Assembly (NCBI RefSeq): GCF_002913715.1 | Contig: NZ_PPCE01000009.1 | Coordinates: 558,001 to 622,000, forward strand | Reading direction: 5' to 3' | Origin: Campylobacter concisus | GTDB taxonomy: Bacteria; Campylobacterota; Campylobacteria; Campylobacterales; Campylobacteraceae | DNA: 64,000 bases | Shown: piece by piece, positions 1 to 8,950 of the stretch | How positions within the stretch are numbered: the stretch's first letter is position 1 | How the letters are laid out: the number at the start of each line of letters is the position of its first letter | Program-made: the position numbers and the translations under genes | The notes under the pieces: model-generated | The model's input: only the letters and a program-made list of their open reading frames with translations | What the model was told of the DNA's origin: nothing | Databases searched by the model: none

Positions 1-387
1 GATAAAAAGATCGCAGAAATTTCTGAAAGGCTAAATGGCGACTATCCAGCTCATGAATATCCGATCCTCTTTAGAGAGGCGCACGAGATCGGCCTTCATG
101 TAAAAAAGATGGATGATGATCTAAATGAAATGCTTCAAGAGTTAACGCTACTTTACTCTGAGATGGGTCAGCGAGCTTTTACTGACTATGACGAAAATAG
201 CTATCACGATAACAATATCGCAAACATCATTGAAACAAATGGCAAGCAAATTTATTATCAGATAGACAAAGACTGGTTTTACCGCCCTGAAGAGCGTCGC
301 TGGAATGTGATGAATGACGAGAGCTCTTGGCGTAAAAACGAGCTAGTAAATGGCAAAATAAAAAACACCATCTATCACTTGTGGTAA
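1..387 (+). CDS. Unknown protein, 3' part only (start lies outside the window)
   Basis: The reading frame is open from the first base to the TAA at 387, so this is the C-terminal 128 residues of a longer protein; an internal ATG at 109 is not a convincing start because the frame continues cleanly upstream and no ribosome binding site precedes it. The visible part is soluble-looking, rich in Asp, Glu, Asn and Tyr, with no membrane segment. It ends one base before the next gene (ATG at 389), so the two are probably translationally coupled with the J-domain gene. I do not recognise the family and assign no function. Confidence 0.75.
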   Translation, partial: DKKIAEISERLNGDYPAHEYPILFREAHEIGLHVKKMDDDLNEMLQELTLLYSEMGQRAFTDYDENSYHDNNIANIIETNGKQIYYQIDKDWFYRPEERRWNVMNDESSWRKNELVNGKIKNTIYHLW

Positions 388-388
388 T

Positions 389-1123
389 ATGTCTGGAGTC
401 CTGTTTTTACTGATATTAGGCGGTGCGATATTTCTCTTTATGAATGTCCAAATAGGTAGTAACCGCAAGAAACAAGCAGATGTAGATGAGGCTAAATTTC
501 TAGTCTCACTGCTTGCAAAAGTAGCTAAAAGTGACGGCAGAGTTAGCGAGCTAGAGGCTAGGCTGATCACTCAAGTGCTAGATGATCTAAGCCAGAAAGT
601 TAGCGGCGTTAGCGGCGTGCGTGAGTATCTAAAAGAGGTTTATAAGAGCCAAAAAGAAAATGTAGATAACGCCTATGAAACCGCTAGAAACTACAAGAGT
701 GCGTTTAATCTAAACTACGATATATGTGTCGCCAGACTCACATTTTTTCTAAATTTGGCTTATATTGATGGCGAGTTTAATGCAAGCGAGCAAGCTGTCA
801 TTAGAAATATCGCTTATGGATTTGGCATTGACAAAGATACGCTTGATGAGATTATCTTTAAATTTGATAGCTTTTATGGCTCAAGATTTGAGGCAAATCC
901 CGATGAAATGGTCCAAGAAAAAGATGCTTTTGAGGTTTTAGGACTTAGCAAAAATGCAAGTCTTGAAGAGGTAAAAGCTCGTTACAAAGAGCTTGTAAGG
1001 CAGTATCATCCTGATATCTTAATGGGTAGGGGCGAGAGTAAAGAGGTGATCGAGCGCTCAACTAAAAAGCTTCAGGAGATAAACGAGGCTTATGGGCGAT
1101 TAAAAGAGAAATTTGGAGTTTAG
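389..1123 (+). CDS. TerB/DnaJ-domain co-chaperone (DjlA-like membrane protein)
   Basis: A 244-residue protein with one hydrophobic N-terminal segment (about residues 3-19), a TerB-like helical region (about 25-155) and a C-terminal J domain (about 177-244) carrying the HPD signature in RQYHPDIL. This order is the DjlA arrangement: a membrane-anchored J protein that stimulates the ATPase of DnaK, the J domain facing the cytoplasm. It lies between an unknown gene (1 bp upstream) and a small exported protein that begins at the base after its stop. In C. jejuni, from memory, a DnaJ-like gene sits next to purH, which is also the arrangement here. Family assignment is firm; client proteins are unknown. 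Confidence 0.88.
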   Translation: MSGVLFLLILGGAIFLFMNVQIGSNRKKQADVDEAKFLVSLLAKVAKSDGRVSELEARLITQVLDDLSQKVSGVSGVREYLKEVYKSQKENVDNAYETARNYKSAFNLNYDICVARLTFFLNLAYIDGEFNASEQAVIRNIAYGFGIDKDTLDEIIFKFDSFYGSRFEANPDEMVQEKDAFEVLGLSKNASLEEVKARYKELVRQYHPDILMGRGESKEVIERSTKKLQEINEAYGRLKEKFGV

Positions 1124-1696
1124 ATGAAGAAATTTATTATTTTGCTGCTAGCAGTGGCTGGCTTTTGTAATGATTTTAAAGTGGTAAATATCGATGGAAA
1201 AGAGATAAAATTTAAGCTTACGCAAAGCGAGCTTTATCAAGATCAAAGATTAGTCATCAGCAACTACGATGTTAAAGATAGCAATGTGAGCATAATATTT
1301 GTCGACAAAGATGGCAACAAGAGCGACATTATGTCAGTTCAAGCAAAAAAATTAAATGAAATTAGTGAGTATATCTTTTCGTATGATCGCGGCATAAAGG
1401 TGATGAAATTTAGCTCGAAAAAGCCGATATGCGAGGCGCTTGAGAAAGAGGAGCCTATAAATTTAAGCGTATTAGATGCGAGATATTTTGACGGCAATCA
1501 AATTTCAAGCTATGCCTTTAGCGTTGATATTGTTGGTCAAAAGCGTGAAAACTTTGTAGAGAGAAAAGACTATTATATAGATGCAGCTGCAAATGTTATG
1601 GTTACGCTAGAAGCCTTATCGATAAAGAATATCGCAAAAGATATAAAAATGGGGCAGCTTCTGCTTGCAAAAGGTATGTGTTTAACAAAAAGATAA
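1124..1696 (+). CDS. Exported protein of unknown function
   Basis: A 190-residue protein with a short N-terminal hydrophobic stretch (MKKFIILLLAVAGFC) that looks like a Sec signal peptide, possibly with the Cys near residue 15 as part of the cleavage region. The remainder is mixed alpha/beta in appearance with many short beta-prone segments and no further membrane segment, so a periplasmic location is inferred. It starts directly after the stop of the J-domain gene, suggesting co-transcription and coupled translation, and ends 21 bp before purH. I recognise no family. Confidence 0.75.
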   Translation: MKKFIILLLAVAGFCNDFKVVNIDGKEIKFKLTQSELYQDQRLVISNYDVKDSNVSIIFVDKDGNKSDIMSVQAKKLNEISEYIFSYDRGIKVMKFSSKKPICEALEKEEPINLSVLDARYFDGNQISSYAFSVDIVGQKRENFVERKDYYIDAAANVMVTLEALSIKNIAKDIKMGQLLLAKGMCLTKR

Positions 1697-1717
1697 AAAT
1701 TTAATAAAGGAGAAAAA

Positions 1718-3250
1718 ATGAGAGCATTGCTTAGCGTTAGCGATAAAGAGGGCATTGTAGAGTTTGCAAAGGGGCTAGAAGAGCTTGGCTGGCAGATACT
1801 TTCAACTGGTGGCACCTATAAACTTTTAAAGGCTGAGGGCGTCAAAGCCACTGAGGTTAGCGAATTTACGGCTTCACCTGAGATGTTTGAGGGCAGGGTA
1901 AAGACGCTTCATCCAAAGATACATGGTGGCATTTTGCATAAGCGCGACGACGCTACACACATGGCTCAGGCAAAAGAGCATGGTATCGAGGGCATAGACC
2001 TAGTTTGCGTAAATTTATATCCATTTAAAGAGACTACCATCAGAACTGATGACTTTGCTGAGATCATCGAAAATATTGATATCGGTGGCCCAGCCATGGT
2101 AAGAAGTGCTGCTAAAAATTTTAAAGACGTGCTTATAGTTACAAACGTGCTTGACTACGATGAAATTTTAAAGCGTCTAAGAGAAAAAAGCGATGATTTT
2201 GAGTTTAGAAGATCGCTAATGATAAAGGCATTCGAGCACACAGCGGCATATGATAGCATGATCGCAAACTATATGAATGATAGATTTAATGGCGGTTTTG
2301 GTGATGCTAGATTTATCGTTGGAAGCAAGGTTTTTGACACGAGATACGGAGAAAATCCACACCAAAAAGGCGCACTTTATGAGTTTGATTATTTCTTCAC
2401 AAACAACTTTAGAGCCCTAAAAGGCGAGGCAAGTTTCAATAATATGACCGATATAAACGGCGCATTAATGCTTGCAACTAGCTTTGATGACGCACCAGCT
2501 GTGGCTATCATCAAGCACGCTAACCCTTGCGGTTTTGCGGTAAAAGATACATTGCTTGAGAGCTACGAGGCTGCGCTTAAGTGCGATCCGATCTCAGCAT
2601 ATGGCGGCGTGGTCGCTATAAATGGTACACTTGATGAAAAGCTAGCTAAAAAGATAAATGAAATTTACGTTGAGGTAATAATTGCTGCAAATGTCGATGA
2701 TGCCGCGCTTAAGGTGTTTGAGAGCAAAAAACGCATCAAAATTTTCACTCAAGACAATAAATTTTTAGTTCGCTCAAATGATAAATTTGACTTTAAGCAC
2801 GTTGATGGTGGATTTGTGTTTCAAGAAAGAGACTATGTAAAAGACGAAGAGCTTGAAAATATGAAGCAAATGAGTAAGAAATTTGCAACTGGTAGCGAAC
2901 TAAAAGATGCTCAGATCGCGTGGAAAGTGGCTGCGCTAACGAAGAGCAACTGCGTAGTTTATGTAAAAGATGGCGCAATGGTGGCTATTGGTATGGGTAT
3001 GACAAGCCGCGTTGATGCTGCTCGTGCGGCCGTGGCAAAGGCAAAAGAGCTAAAGATCGATCTAAGTGGCTGCGTACTAGCTAGTGAGGCATTCTTCCCA
3101 TTTAGAGATAGTATTGATATCGCTAGTAAGGTCGGCGTAAAATGTGTCATCGAGCCAGGTGGCAGCATCAGAGATGATGAGGTGATAGAGGCTGCCAATG
3201 AGCATGGCATGTCGCTATACTTTACTGGCGTTAGACACTTTTTACACTAA
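1718..3250 (+). CDS. purH: Bifunctional AICAR formyltransferase/IMP cyclohydrolase PurH
   Basis: A 510-residue enzyme for the last two steps of de novo IMP synthesis: formylation of AICAR with 10-formyl-tetrahydrofolate, then ring closure. The N-terminal MGS-like cyclohydrolase domain (about 1-145) contains the segment STGGTYKLL and the following [13 protein letters not shown]. The larger C-terminal transformylase domain carries the catalytic Lys-His in [11 protein letters not shown] (about residue 267). Length matches the bacterial family. A strong AAGGAG lies 7 bp before the ATG. It closes the small operon beginning with the unknown gene and is followed by a hairpin terminator at 3256-3271. 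Confidence 0.98.
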   Translation: MRALLSVSDKEGIVEFAKGLEELGWQILSTGGTYKLLKAEGVKATEVSEFTASPEMFEGRVKTLHPKIHGGILHKRDDATHMAQAKEHGIEGIDLVCVNLYPFKETTIRTDDFAEIIENIDIGGPAMVRSAAKNFKDVLIVTNVLDYDEILKRLREKSDDFEFRRSLMIKAFEHTAAYDSMIANYMNDRFNGGFGDARFIVGSKVFDTRYGENPHQKGALYEFDYFFTNNFRALKGEASFNNMTDINGALMLATSFDDAPAVAIIKHANPCGFAVKDTLLESYEAALKCDPISAYGGVVAINGTLDEKLAKKINEIYVEVIIAANVDDAALKVFESKKRIKIFTQDNKFLVRSNDKFDFKHVDGGFVFQERDYVKDEELENMKQMSKKFATGSELKDAQIAWKVAALTKSNCVVYVKDGAMVAIGMGMTSRVDAARAAVAKAKELKIDLSGCVLASEAFFPFRDSIDIASKVGVKCVIEPGGSIRDDEVIEAANEHGMSLYFTGVRHFLH

Positions 3251-3255
3251 AATTT

Positions 3256-3271
3256 AGGGGCGCCTGCCCCT
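3256..3271 (+). terminator. Hairpin terminator after purH
   Basis: The inverted repeat AGGGGC-GCCT-GCCCCT is followed by a pyrimidine run (TTCTTC). It sits just after the purH stop and before the msrAB promoter, as expected for an intrinsic terminator, although the U tract is weak. Confidence 0.65.
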
Positions 3272-3300
3272 TTCTTCACACTTTATAACTTTAATTTTCG

Positions 3301-3306
3301 TATAAT
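3301..3306 (+). promoter_or_regulatory. Sigma-70 -10 box for msrAB
   Basis: A perfect TATAAT 25 bp before the msrAB start, preceded by a T-rich stretch and no clear -35, as is usual in Campylobacter. The ribosome binding site AAAGGAG follows before the ATG at 3331. Confidence 0.65.
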
Positions 3307-3330
3307 CTTTCAAAAACGAAAGGAGATAGA

Positions 3331-4371
3331 ATGAAAAAGATCTTAAAATTTATCTTAATGACGGCAGTGTTTTTTGGTCTAAATTTGATGGCAAAAGATG
3401 AGCTTATAAAGGAGCAGACGATGGCAGGGCAAAATTTAAAAGAAATTTATTTAGCAGGCGGTTGCTTTTGGGGTATGCAGGGATATTTTAAAAAGATATT
3501 TGGCGTAGTGGATACAAAGGTAGGCTACGCAAATGGCAAGAGCGAAAATACTAGCTACCGCGAGCTTCATGAGAGCGATCATGCTGAGACACTTTATGTA
3601 AAATACGACGAAAATAGAGTCGCTTTGGCTGAAATTTTGGCTCATTTTTTTAGAGTGATCGACCCGACCTCTCTAAATAAACAAGGCAATGACGTCGGTA
3701 GGCAGTATAGAAGCGGAATTTACTATGTGAGCGAAAGTGATCTGCCAACAATAGAGAGCTTTATAAAGATAGAACAAAAGAAATTTAAAGATAAGATCGT
3801 GGTTGAGGTGGCGCCACTTAAAAATTTCGTCTTAGGTGAGGAGTATCATCAAGATTATCTTGATAAAAATCCTTTTGGATATTGTCACATTGACCTAGGT
3901 TTAGCCGATAAACCGCTTTACGATGAGGCGAAATTTAAGCCGCTTAGTAAAGATGAGCTAAAGAAAAATTTAAGTAGCGAGCAGTATGCTGTGACACAAG
4001 AAGCGGCGACTGAGAGGCCGTTCAGTAGCGAGTATGATAAATTTGATCAAAAGGGCATTTATGTAGATATTACAAGTGGAAAGCCACTCTTTTCAAGTGC
4101 GGATAAATTTGATGCAGGATGTGGCTGGCCAAGCTTTACAAAGCCTATCACGACAACAGCTCTTTCATATAAAGAAGACAACTCTTTTATGATGAAAAGG
4201 GTCGAAGTTAAGTCTCAAAATAGCGATGCGCACCTTGGGCATGTTTTTGACGATGGTCCAAGCGATAAGGGTGGGCTAAGATATTGCATAAACGGTGCGA
4301 GCCTTAAATTTATACCGCTTGAAGATATGGCTAGACTTGGATACGAGGAATTTATACCTTACGTAAAATAG
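3331..4371 (+). CDS. msrAB: Exported MsrA-MsrB fusion, peptide methionine sulfoxide reductase
   Basis: A 346-residue fusion of both methionine sulfoxide reductases. A signal peptide or membrane anchor (about 1-21) places it outside the cytoplasm. The MsrA domain (about 38-195) has the GGCFWG motif with catalytic Cys45 and the later [12 protein letters not shown] segment; it reduces the S-epimer. The MsrB domain (about 215-340) has GCGWPSF and the active-site RYCINGASL with Cys319; it reduces the R-epimer. The CxxC zinc ligands of many MsrB proteins are absent, since the segment before [10 protein letters not shown] has no Cys pair. This protein repairs oxidised Met in envelope proteins, fitting a microaerophile. 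It stands alone with its own promoter. Confidence 0.95.
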   Translation: MKKILKFILMTAVFFGLNLMAKDELIKEQTMAGQNLKEIYLAGGCFWGMQGYFKKIFGVVDTKVGYANGKSENTSYRELHESDHAETLYVKYDENRVALAEILAHFFRVIDPTSLNKQGNDVGRQYRSGIYYVSESDLPTIESFIKIEQKKFKDKIVVEVAPLKNFVLGEEYHQDYLDKNPFGYCHIDLGLADKPLYDEAKFKPLSKDELKKNLSSEQYAVTQEAATERPFSSEYDKFDQKGIYVDITSGKPLFSSADKFDAGCGWPSFTKPITTTALSYKEDNSFMMKRVEVKSQNSDAHLGHVFDDGPSDKGGLRYCINGASLKFIPLEDMARLGYEEFIPYVK

Positions 4372-4414
4372 CTTTTGTTGAAGCAAATCAATAGTTTAAA
4401 AAGTTTAATCAGAG

Positions 4415-4420
4415 TATAAT
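4415..4420 (+). promoter_or_regulatory. -10 box for the DUF2249-like/membrane/MIP18 operon
   Basis: A perfect TATAAT about 25 bp upstream of the ATG at 4445, followed by AAAAGGAG as ribosome binding site. It would drive the three closely spaced genes 4445-6272. Confidence 0.6.
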
Positions 4421-4444
4421 TCTCCAAAATTAAAAGGAGAAAAA

Positions 4445-4783
4445 ATGAGCGATTTTTTCAAAAATGCGGAGCAATTTAGTGTTGATGGTGCAACCGTGCC
4501 ATTTTATAAATTTAGTGAAAATGGTGTAAATTTTGTTGGCTTTGACTCACGTCCTTGCGTGCCGCCAGAGCCAATGGTCAATGCATTAATCGCTATTAAA
4601 TTTGCTGATAAAAACACAAAAATTATGATGCTAAATCATAAATTTCCAGCTGGTCTTATACCAAAGATAGATAAGAGCTTTGACATAGAGCGTGAAGATA
4701 TAGATGGTGGGGCTGTAAAGATGATTTTTAGCTTAAAAGACGGCGCAAACATAGAAGACGTAGATACGAGTCTTTGCCACTAA
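4445..4783 (+). CDS. Small DUF2249-like cytoplasmic protein
   Basis: A 112-residue soluble protein. The centre reads as a DUF2249-like pattern: an Asp-x-Arg plus proline-rich turn (DSRPCVPPEPM, about 38-48), a helix, a short strand with a conserved-type Asn-His (MLNHKFPAGLIP), and a final strand after an acidic loop. DUF2249 proteins are small domains commonly found near denitrification and nitric-oxide genes; their biochemical role is not settled. It is one base from the next gene's start and heads an operon with a polytopic membrane protein and a MIP18-family protein, which supports this reading. The family call is by eye and moderate only. Confidence 0.6.
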   Translation: MSDFFKNAEQFSVDGATVPFYKFSENGVNFVGFDSRPCVPPEPMVNALIAIKFADKNTKIMMLNHKFPAGLIPKIDKSFDIEREDIDGGAVKMIFSLKDGANIEDVDTSLCH

Positions 4784-4784
4784 G

Positions 4785-5975
4785 ATGCTTTTAAATACTT
4801 ACGCACCACCATTTAAGCTAGTTGGTGGATATTTTATTGCTGGAATTTTCTTTTTAGCATTAAGTGTGCCGGCATTCTTTTATGCAGATTTTGATGCGAT
4901 TAGCTCGCTAAATACAGCTGGTTTTTTGCATATATTTTTTGTTGGTTTTGTTATGAGCATTATCATCGGAGCACTTTATCAGCTAACCTCAGTCATCTTA
5001 GAAAAGCCGTTTTTTACCGCAAAAGGTGCTATTTCAAATTTGGCTATTTTTTGTCTATCATTGCTGGGCATGTGCTACGGGATGCTATTTGCTGAGGCTA
5101 AAATTTTACAAATTAGTGGAGTTTTGCTTTTTTGCTCACTTGCCTTTTTTGCTACGACTTATGCACTAAGCTTTATGGATAATGAAAAAAAGAGCTTTGC
5201 GGCCTTTGCGCTTTTTGTTTCAGCTATCTTTTTGGTAATTGGAATAACGCTTGGTTTTTGCTTACTTATGATACTTAGCGGTACGCTGATGCTTGATTTT
5301 GAGATGACACTAAAATTTCACGTTTATTTTGTACTGGGATTCGTGTTTCTTGTGATACTTGGAGCTGCTAGCGTACTCTTACCTATGTTTGCATTGGCTC
5401 ATGATCTAAAATTTACACTTAGTAAAGCCTCACTAGCATGCTATATTTTGGGTGGTATCTTACTAGCTTTTAATGAAAATTTGTCTGTTTTGTCAATATG
5501 TGTGGCAGCTTTACTTTTTATAGCTCAAGCACTTTATATTTTAAAAAAGCGCGTTAGAAAGGCGTATGATTACTGGAATGTAAATATCGTACTTTCGTTG
5601 GTAGCTTTACTTGGTGCTGCTATTTTTATAGCCTTAGGCAAATTAAATTTAGCTGCATATTTTTTAATATATGGCTTTTTGTTTGCTTTTATCGTAGCTC
5701 ATCTTTACAAGATTGCACCATTTCTCATATGGTATCACTATGTAGCACCTTTTGTTGGAAAGGTAAAAGTGCCACTTCTTGATGCTATGATACTAAAAAA
5801 GATAGCTTATTTTGGTATAGCTTTTAATGCTATCTCGCTTCTTTGCTATCTTCTCTCAACTTGCTTTGAACTAGAAATTTTAGTGCAAGCAGGTATGATT
5901 TTTATAGCTATTAGTATAGTTTTGCTATCGATAAATATAATAAATATTTTTAGATTTACTGGTTTTAAAGGATAA
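4785..5975 (+). CDS. Polytopic membrane protein, haem-copper-oxidase-like/NnrS-like, putative NO-response
   Basis: A 396-residue protein of about 12 predicted transmembrane segments. Histidines sit at the starts or ends of several helices: LHIFFVGFVM (about residue 47), KFHVYFVLGF (about 178), and the pair AHLYKIAPFLIWYHY (about 305-318). Such membrane-embedded His residues recall subunit I-like and NnrS-like proteins, where they bind haem or metal; binding here is inferred. It lies between a DUF2249-like gene (1 bp) and a MIP18-family gene (3 bp), an arrangement I associate with nitric-oxide handling clusters. It could instead be an unrelated transporter. The gene is strongly T-rich, as expected for a hydrophobic protein. 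Confidence 0.65.
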   Translation: MLLNTYAPPFKLVGGYFIAGIFFLALSVPAFFYADFDAISSLNTAGFLHIFFVGFVMSIIIGALYQLTSVILEKPFFTAKGAISNLAIFCLSLLGMCYGMLFAEAKILQISGVLLFCSLAFFATTYALSFMDNEKKSFAAFALFVSAIFLVIGITLGFCLLMILSGTLMLDFEMTLKFHVYFVLGFVFLVILGAASVLLPMFALAHDLKFTLSKASLACYILGGILLAFNENLSVLSICVAALLFIAQALYILKKRVRKAYDYWNVNIVLSLVALLGAAIFIALGKLNLAAYFLIYGFLFAFIVAHLYKIAPFLIWYHYVAPFVGKVKVPLLDAMILKKIAYFGIAFNAISLLCYLLSTCFELEILVQAGMIFIAISIVLLSINIINIFRFTGFKG

Positions 5976-5978
5976 AAA

Positions 5979-6272
5979 ATGAAAGAAAAAATTTATAACG
6001 CACTGTCAAATATCGTTGATCCAGAAGTTGGCTTTGATATCGTTTCGCTTGGACTTATATACGATGCGAGCTGCGATGAAAATGGCAAAGCAAAAGTTAC
6101 TATGACGCTTTCAACCAAATCTTGCCCGCTACATGAAATGATACTTGGCTGGGTAGAAACTGCCGTGCTTGATATAGAAGGTGTCAAAGAGTGCGAGATC
6201 GATCTTGTCTGGGAGCCTGAGTGGAATATACAAATGGCAAGCGATTTTGTAAAAGCCCAACTTGGAGTTTAA
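5979..6272 (+). CDS. MIP18/DUF59 iron-sulfur cluster assembly factor
   Basis: A 97-residue single-domain protein with the MIP18 (DUF59, PaaD/SufT) hallmarks: the N-terminal LSNIVDPEVGFDIVSLGLIY segment with its conserved Asp-Pro-Glu, and the central TMTLSTKSCPLHEMI containing the conserved Cys near residue 50. Such proteins help mature or repair iron-sulfur clusters. Placed last in the operon after the DUF2249-like and membrane proteins, it may maintain clusters damaged by NO; that role is inference from context. It ends 90 bp before the convergent ftsZ gene, with a perfect hairpin between. Confidence 0.88.
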   Translation: MKEKIYNALSNIVDPEVGFDIVSLGLIYDASCDENGKAKVTMTLSTKSCPLHEMILGWVETAVLDIEGVKECEIDLVWEPEWNIQMASDFVKAQLGV

Positions 6273-6315
6273 ATTTTAAGTTTTTGGATTTAAAGGTTTG
6301 TAAATTTCTAATAAG

Positions 6316-6337
6316 CTAGAGAGCAAAAGCTCTCTAG
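6316..6337. terminator. Bidirectional hairpin between the MIP18 gene and ftsZ
   Basis: A perfect 9-bp inverted repeat, CTAGAGAGC-AAAA-GCTCTCTAG, lies between two convergent genes and is flanked by AT-rich sequence on both sides. It can terminate transcription from either direction. Confidence 0.7.
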
Positions 6338-6362
6338 AAATTTTAAGGAGTTTGTTTTTTTA

Positions 6363-7502
6363 TTAGTCCATTTGATGGCGCATAAATGATGGCACATCAA
6401 GCTGTGACATATAGTCTTCGTCGTATCCACCACTAACTTTTTTAAGTCTTAATATACGCTCTTTTTTTATGATATCGCTTGCATTAGAAGTTTGTACTTC
6501 ATCTTTTTTTTCAGTTTCTTTTTGTGAGCTTTGAAAACCTGTTGCTATTATTGTAACTTCAACTTTATTGTCTTCTATTTTGTCATCAGTTGTTGTACCA
6601 AATATAATTTCAGCATCTTCATCCGCTGCCTCATGAATAATACTCATCGCATTATTGATATCAGCTAGTGGGCAACTAGGGCTTATTCTAAAATGAACTA
6701 AAATACCAAATGCACCATTTATTGTCATGTTATCAAGAAGTGGTGATTGTATAGCATTTTTTATAGCTTCTTGCGCTGCATCTTCGCCGCTTGCTTCACC
6801 AACACCCATTAAAGCTAGCCCTCTATGGCTCATAATCGTTCTAACATCCGCAAAGTCTAGATTTATGTCGCTTTTTCCTGAATCAAGCACGATTGTGCTC
6901 ATACCATTGACGGCTCTTGCAAGTACTTCATCAACCATTTCGAAGCTTTCTTTTATGCCAGCATTTTTATCAATTAGTGTTAAGAGTTTATCGTTTGGAA
7001 TGACAACAATAGAATCGCTTTCTTTTCTAAGTTCTTCAAGTCCACAATCAGCCAGCTTTCTACGTTTTTTTCCTTCAAACATAAAAGGCATAGTAACAAC
7101 TGCAACTGTTAGTGCACCAATATCTTTTGCAGCTTGAGCAACTACTGGAGCTGCGCCTGTACCAGTTCCACCACCAAGTCCTGTACCAATGAAAACTATA
7201 TCTGATGTCTCAAGTGCACTTTTTACTTCATCGTAGCTTTCTTCAGCAGCAGCTTTTCCTATTTCAGGTCTCATGCCTGCACCTAGGCCTTTTGTCGTCT
7301 TTTCTCCAAGCTGTATTTTTGTATGTGCAAGAGAATTTTCAAGAGCCTTGGCATCTGTATTGGCAACAATAAGATCGATGTTTAAATTTGGGTTGACTCT
7401 TATTATGTGGTTGACCATATTGCCACCACCTCCACCTACACCTACGACTTTTATCTTTGCACCATAGATGCTTTTATTTTCTTCTACTGTGAAGCTACTC
7501 AT
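6363..7502 (-). CDS. ftsZ: Cell division GTPase FtsZ
   Basis: A 379-residue tubulin homologue that polymerises into the cytokinetic ring. The GTP-binding tubulin signature GGGTGTG is at residues 110-116, the glycine-rich nucleotide loop VGVGGGGGNMVNH near 20-32, and the catalytic T7 loop NLDFADVRTIM is present. A variable linker follows the core, ending in the conserved C-terminal peptide DVPSFMRHQMD that docks FtsA. It lies 14 bp downstream of ftsA in the same operon, preceded by a good AAGGAG. Length and motifs are normal. Confidence 0.99.
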   Translation of the reverse strand: MSSFTVEENKSIYGAKIKVVGVGGGGGNMVNHIIRVNPNLNIDLIVANTDAKALENSLAHTKIQLGEKTTKGLGAGMRPEIGKAAAEESYDEVKSALETSDIVFIGTGLGGGTGTGAAPVVAQAAKDIGALTVAVVTMPFMFEGKKRRKLADCGLEELRKESDSIVVIPNDKLLTLIDKNAGIKESFEMVDEVLARAVNGMSTIVLDSGKSDINLDFADVRTIMSHRGLALMGVGEASGEDAAQEAIKNAIQSPLLDNMTINGAFGILVHFRISPSCPLADINNAMSIIHEAADEDAEIIFGTTTDDKIEDNKVEVTIIATGFQSSQKETEKKDEVQTSNASDIIKKERILRLKKVSGGYDEDYMSQLDVPSFMRHQMD

Positions 7503-7516
7503 TTTTGAAATTCTCC

Positions 7517-8944
7517 TTAAAATAATTGTGTAATACTATACCAAAATTTTGCAAAAGCATTTGGCTTTTTTTCTTGTTTGCTAATATCTGCAATATTGGC
7601 AAGCTCTTCTTTGTTTTTTGATTTATTTGCTATCTCTAATTCAAAATCTTTATCAGAAAAACTATCCTCTTTTTCATTTGGATCCTGCACCTCTTGTCCA
7701 AAATTTTGTACATTTTCTTCTTCTACAAAAACATTTCTAAAATTTACTTTCGGTTTAGAGGCTATTTCCCCTTGGTATCTCATTTTTTTCTCAGAATCAA
7801 TCTCGTATGGGCTAAAGTTGCCAGCACCATACAAACAAAGCCCTATAGCACAAGAATTTGCTGGGTCTCTTAAAATTTCAAATAATCCATCCATTTCTTT
7901 TGGTTTTGCTATACGAACTGGCATTTTATCAAATATCGCAGATGCAAGATCCCTAATACCTTCTAGCTTAGTCATGCCGCCAGTAAGTATTATTCCAGCA
8001 CCAATGCTATCTTTATAGCCGCTATCTTCTAGCATCTTAGCAAGTACCATAAGGGTTTCTTCTGCTCTGGCATATATAACATTTGATATTATGTCTAGTG
8101 AAACTTCGTGGCTTTTTGTTTCATCTCCAAGGATCGGGAGCTCTATTAAATCAACTGACTTATTTATTAAAGCGCCATAACCTAATTTTATCTCTTCTGC
8201 CTTTGGAAGAGGTGTATGCAGAGCCATAGAAAGATCATTTGTAATGTTTGCTGAGCCAACAGGTAAAAATTCATTGTATCTTATAGAATTTCCAGAATGT
8301 ACCACAAGATTACAAGTCGCACCACCCATATCAACAAGTGCGGCACCAAGTTCTTTCTCATCTTTTGTTAATGTTGCTATCGCAGAAGCATATCCTGAAA
8401 GCACTATATTATCTAGTTGAACACCTGCTAAATTTACGGCTTTTCTTAGGTTGCTAATAGATGACTTTTGTACTGTAACAATATGTGTTTGAACTTCTAG
8501 CCTACTACCGTTCATACCTATTGGATCTTCAATATGTTCTTGCCCATCTACTTTAAAATTATAAGGAAGAACATGTAGTTTTTCATATTCATGAGGTATG
8601 TCAGCCGTATGATCGGCCATTTGCATAGCACGCTCAATCTCTTTTATACCTATTTCATGATTTGGTATATTTACTACACCGCTACTATCAACGCTTTTTG
8701 TATACGCACCAGAAATAGAAACTATGACTTTTTCATAGCGTGTTCCTGCAACTCTTTGTGCTTCTATCAATGCATTTTTTATCGACTTTGCAGCTTGTTC
8801 AATATTAGTTATAACACCTTTTCTTATTCCCTGCGTTTTTTCAGTTCCAATTCCAATTATCTTAATACCATTTTCATCATGTTGTGCTATTACTGCACAA
8901 ATCTGGAAAGAGCCGATATCTATACCTAAAATTTTTGTACTCAA
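7517..8944 (-). CDS. ftsA: Cell division actin homologue FtsA
   Basis: A 475-residue actin-fold ATPase that tethers FtsZ to the membrane. The N-terminal ILGIDIGSFQICAVI phosphate loop, the 1C domain region after residue 85, and the second phosphate-loop segment LVDMGGATCNLVV are visible. The extended C-terminal linker ends in an amphipathic helix, FAKFWYSITQLF, the usual membrane-targeting sequence. Translation appears to start at TTG (8944-8942) preceded by AAAGGT. It lies 6 bp after the PpiD-like gene and 14 bp before ftsZ, the order ppiD-ftsA-ftsZ known in C. jejuni. Confidence 0.97.
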   Translation of the reverse strand: MSTKILGIDIGSFQICAVIAQHDENGIKIIGIGTEKTQGIRKGVITNIEQAAKSIKNALIEAQRVAGTRYEKVIVSISGAYTKSVDSSGVVNIPNHEIGIKEIERAMQMADHTADIPHEYEKLHVLPYNFKVDGQEHIEDPIGMNGSRLEVQTHIVTVQKSSISNLRKAVNLAGVQLDNIVLSGYASAIATLTKDEKELGAALVDMGGATCNLVVHSGNSIRYNEFLPVGSANITNDLSMALHTPLPKAEEIKLGYGALINKSVDLIELPILGDETKSHEVSLDIISNVIYARAEETLMVLAKMLEDSGYKDSIGAGIILTGGMTKLEGIRDLASAIFDKMPVRIAKPKEMDGLFEILRDPANSCAIGLCLYGAGNFSPYEIDSEKKMRYQGEIASKPKVNFRNVFVEEENVQNFGQEVQDPNEKEDSFSDKDFELEIANKSKNKEELANIADISKQEKKPNAFAKFWYSITQLF

Positions 8945-8950
8945 GATAAA

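Noticed and set aside
4785..5975. Calling the membrane protein a terminal oxidase subunit (CcoN)
   Set aside because: The copper-B and haem ligands of CcoN in their proper spacing are not seen; only scattered helix-end histidines are present.
8591..8929. A 112-codon open frame on the plus strand across the start of ftsA
   Set aside because: It lies entirely inside ftsA on the opposite strand, is made of Cys/Tyr/Phe/Ser-rich low-quality sequence and has no ribosome binding site or conserved motif.
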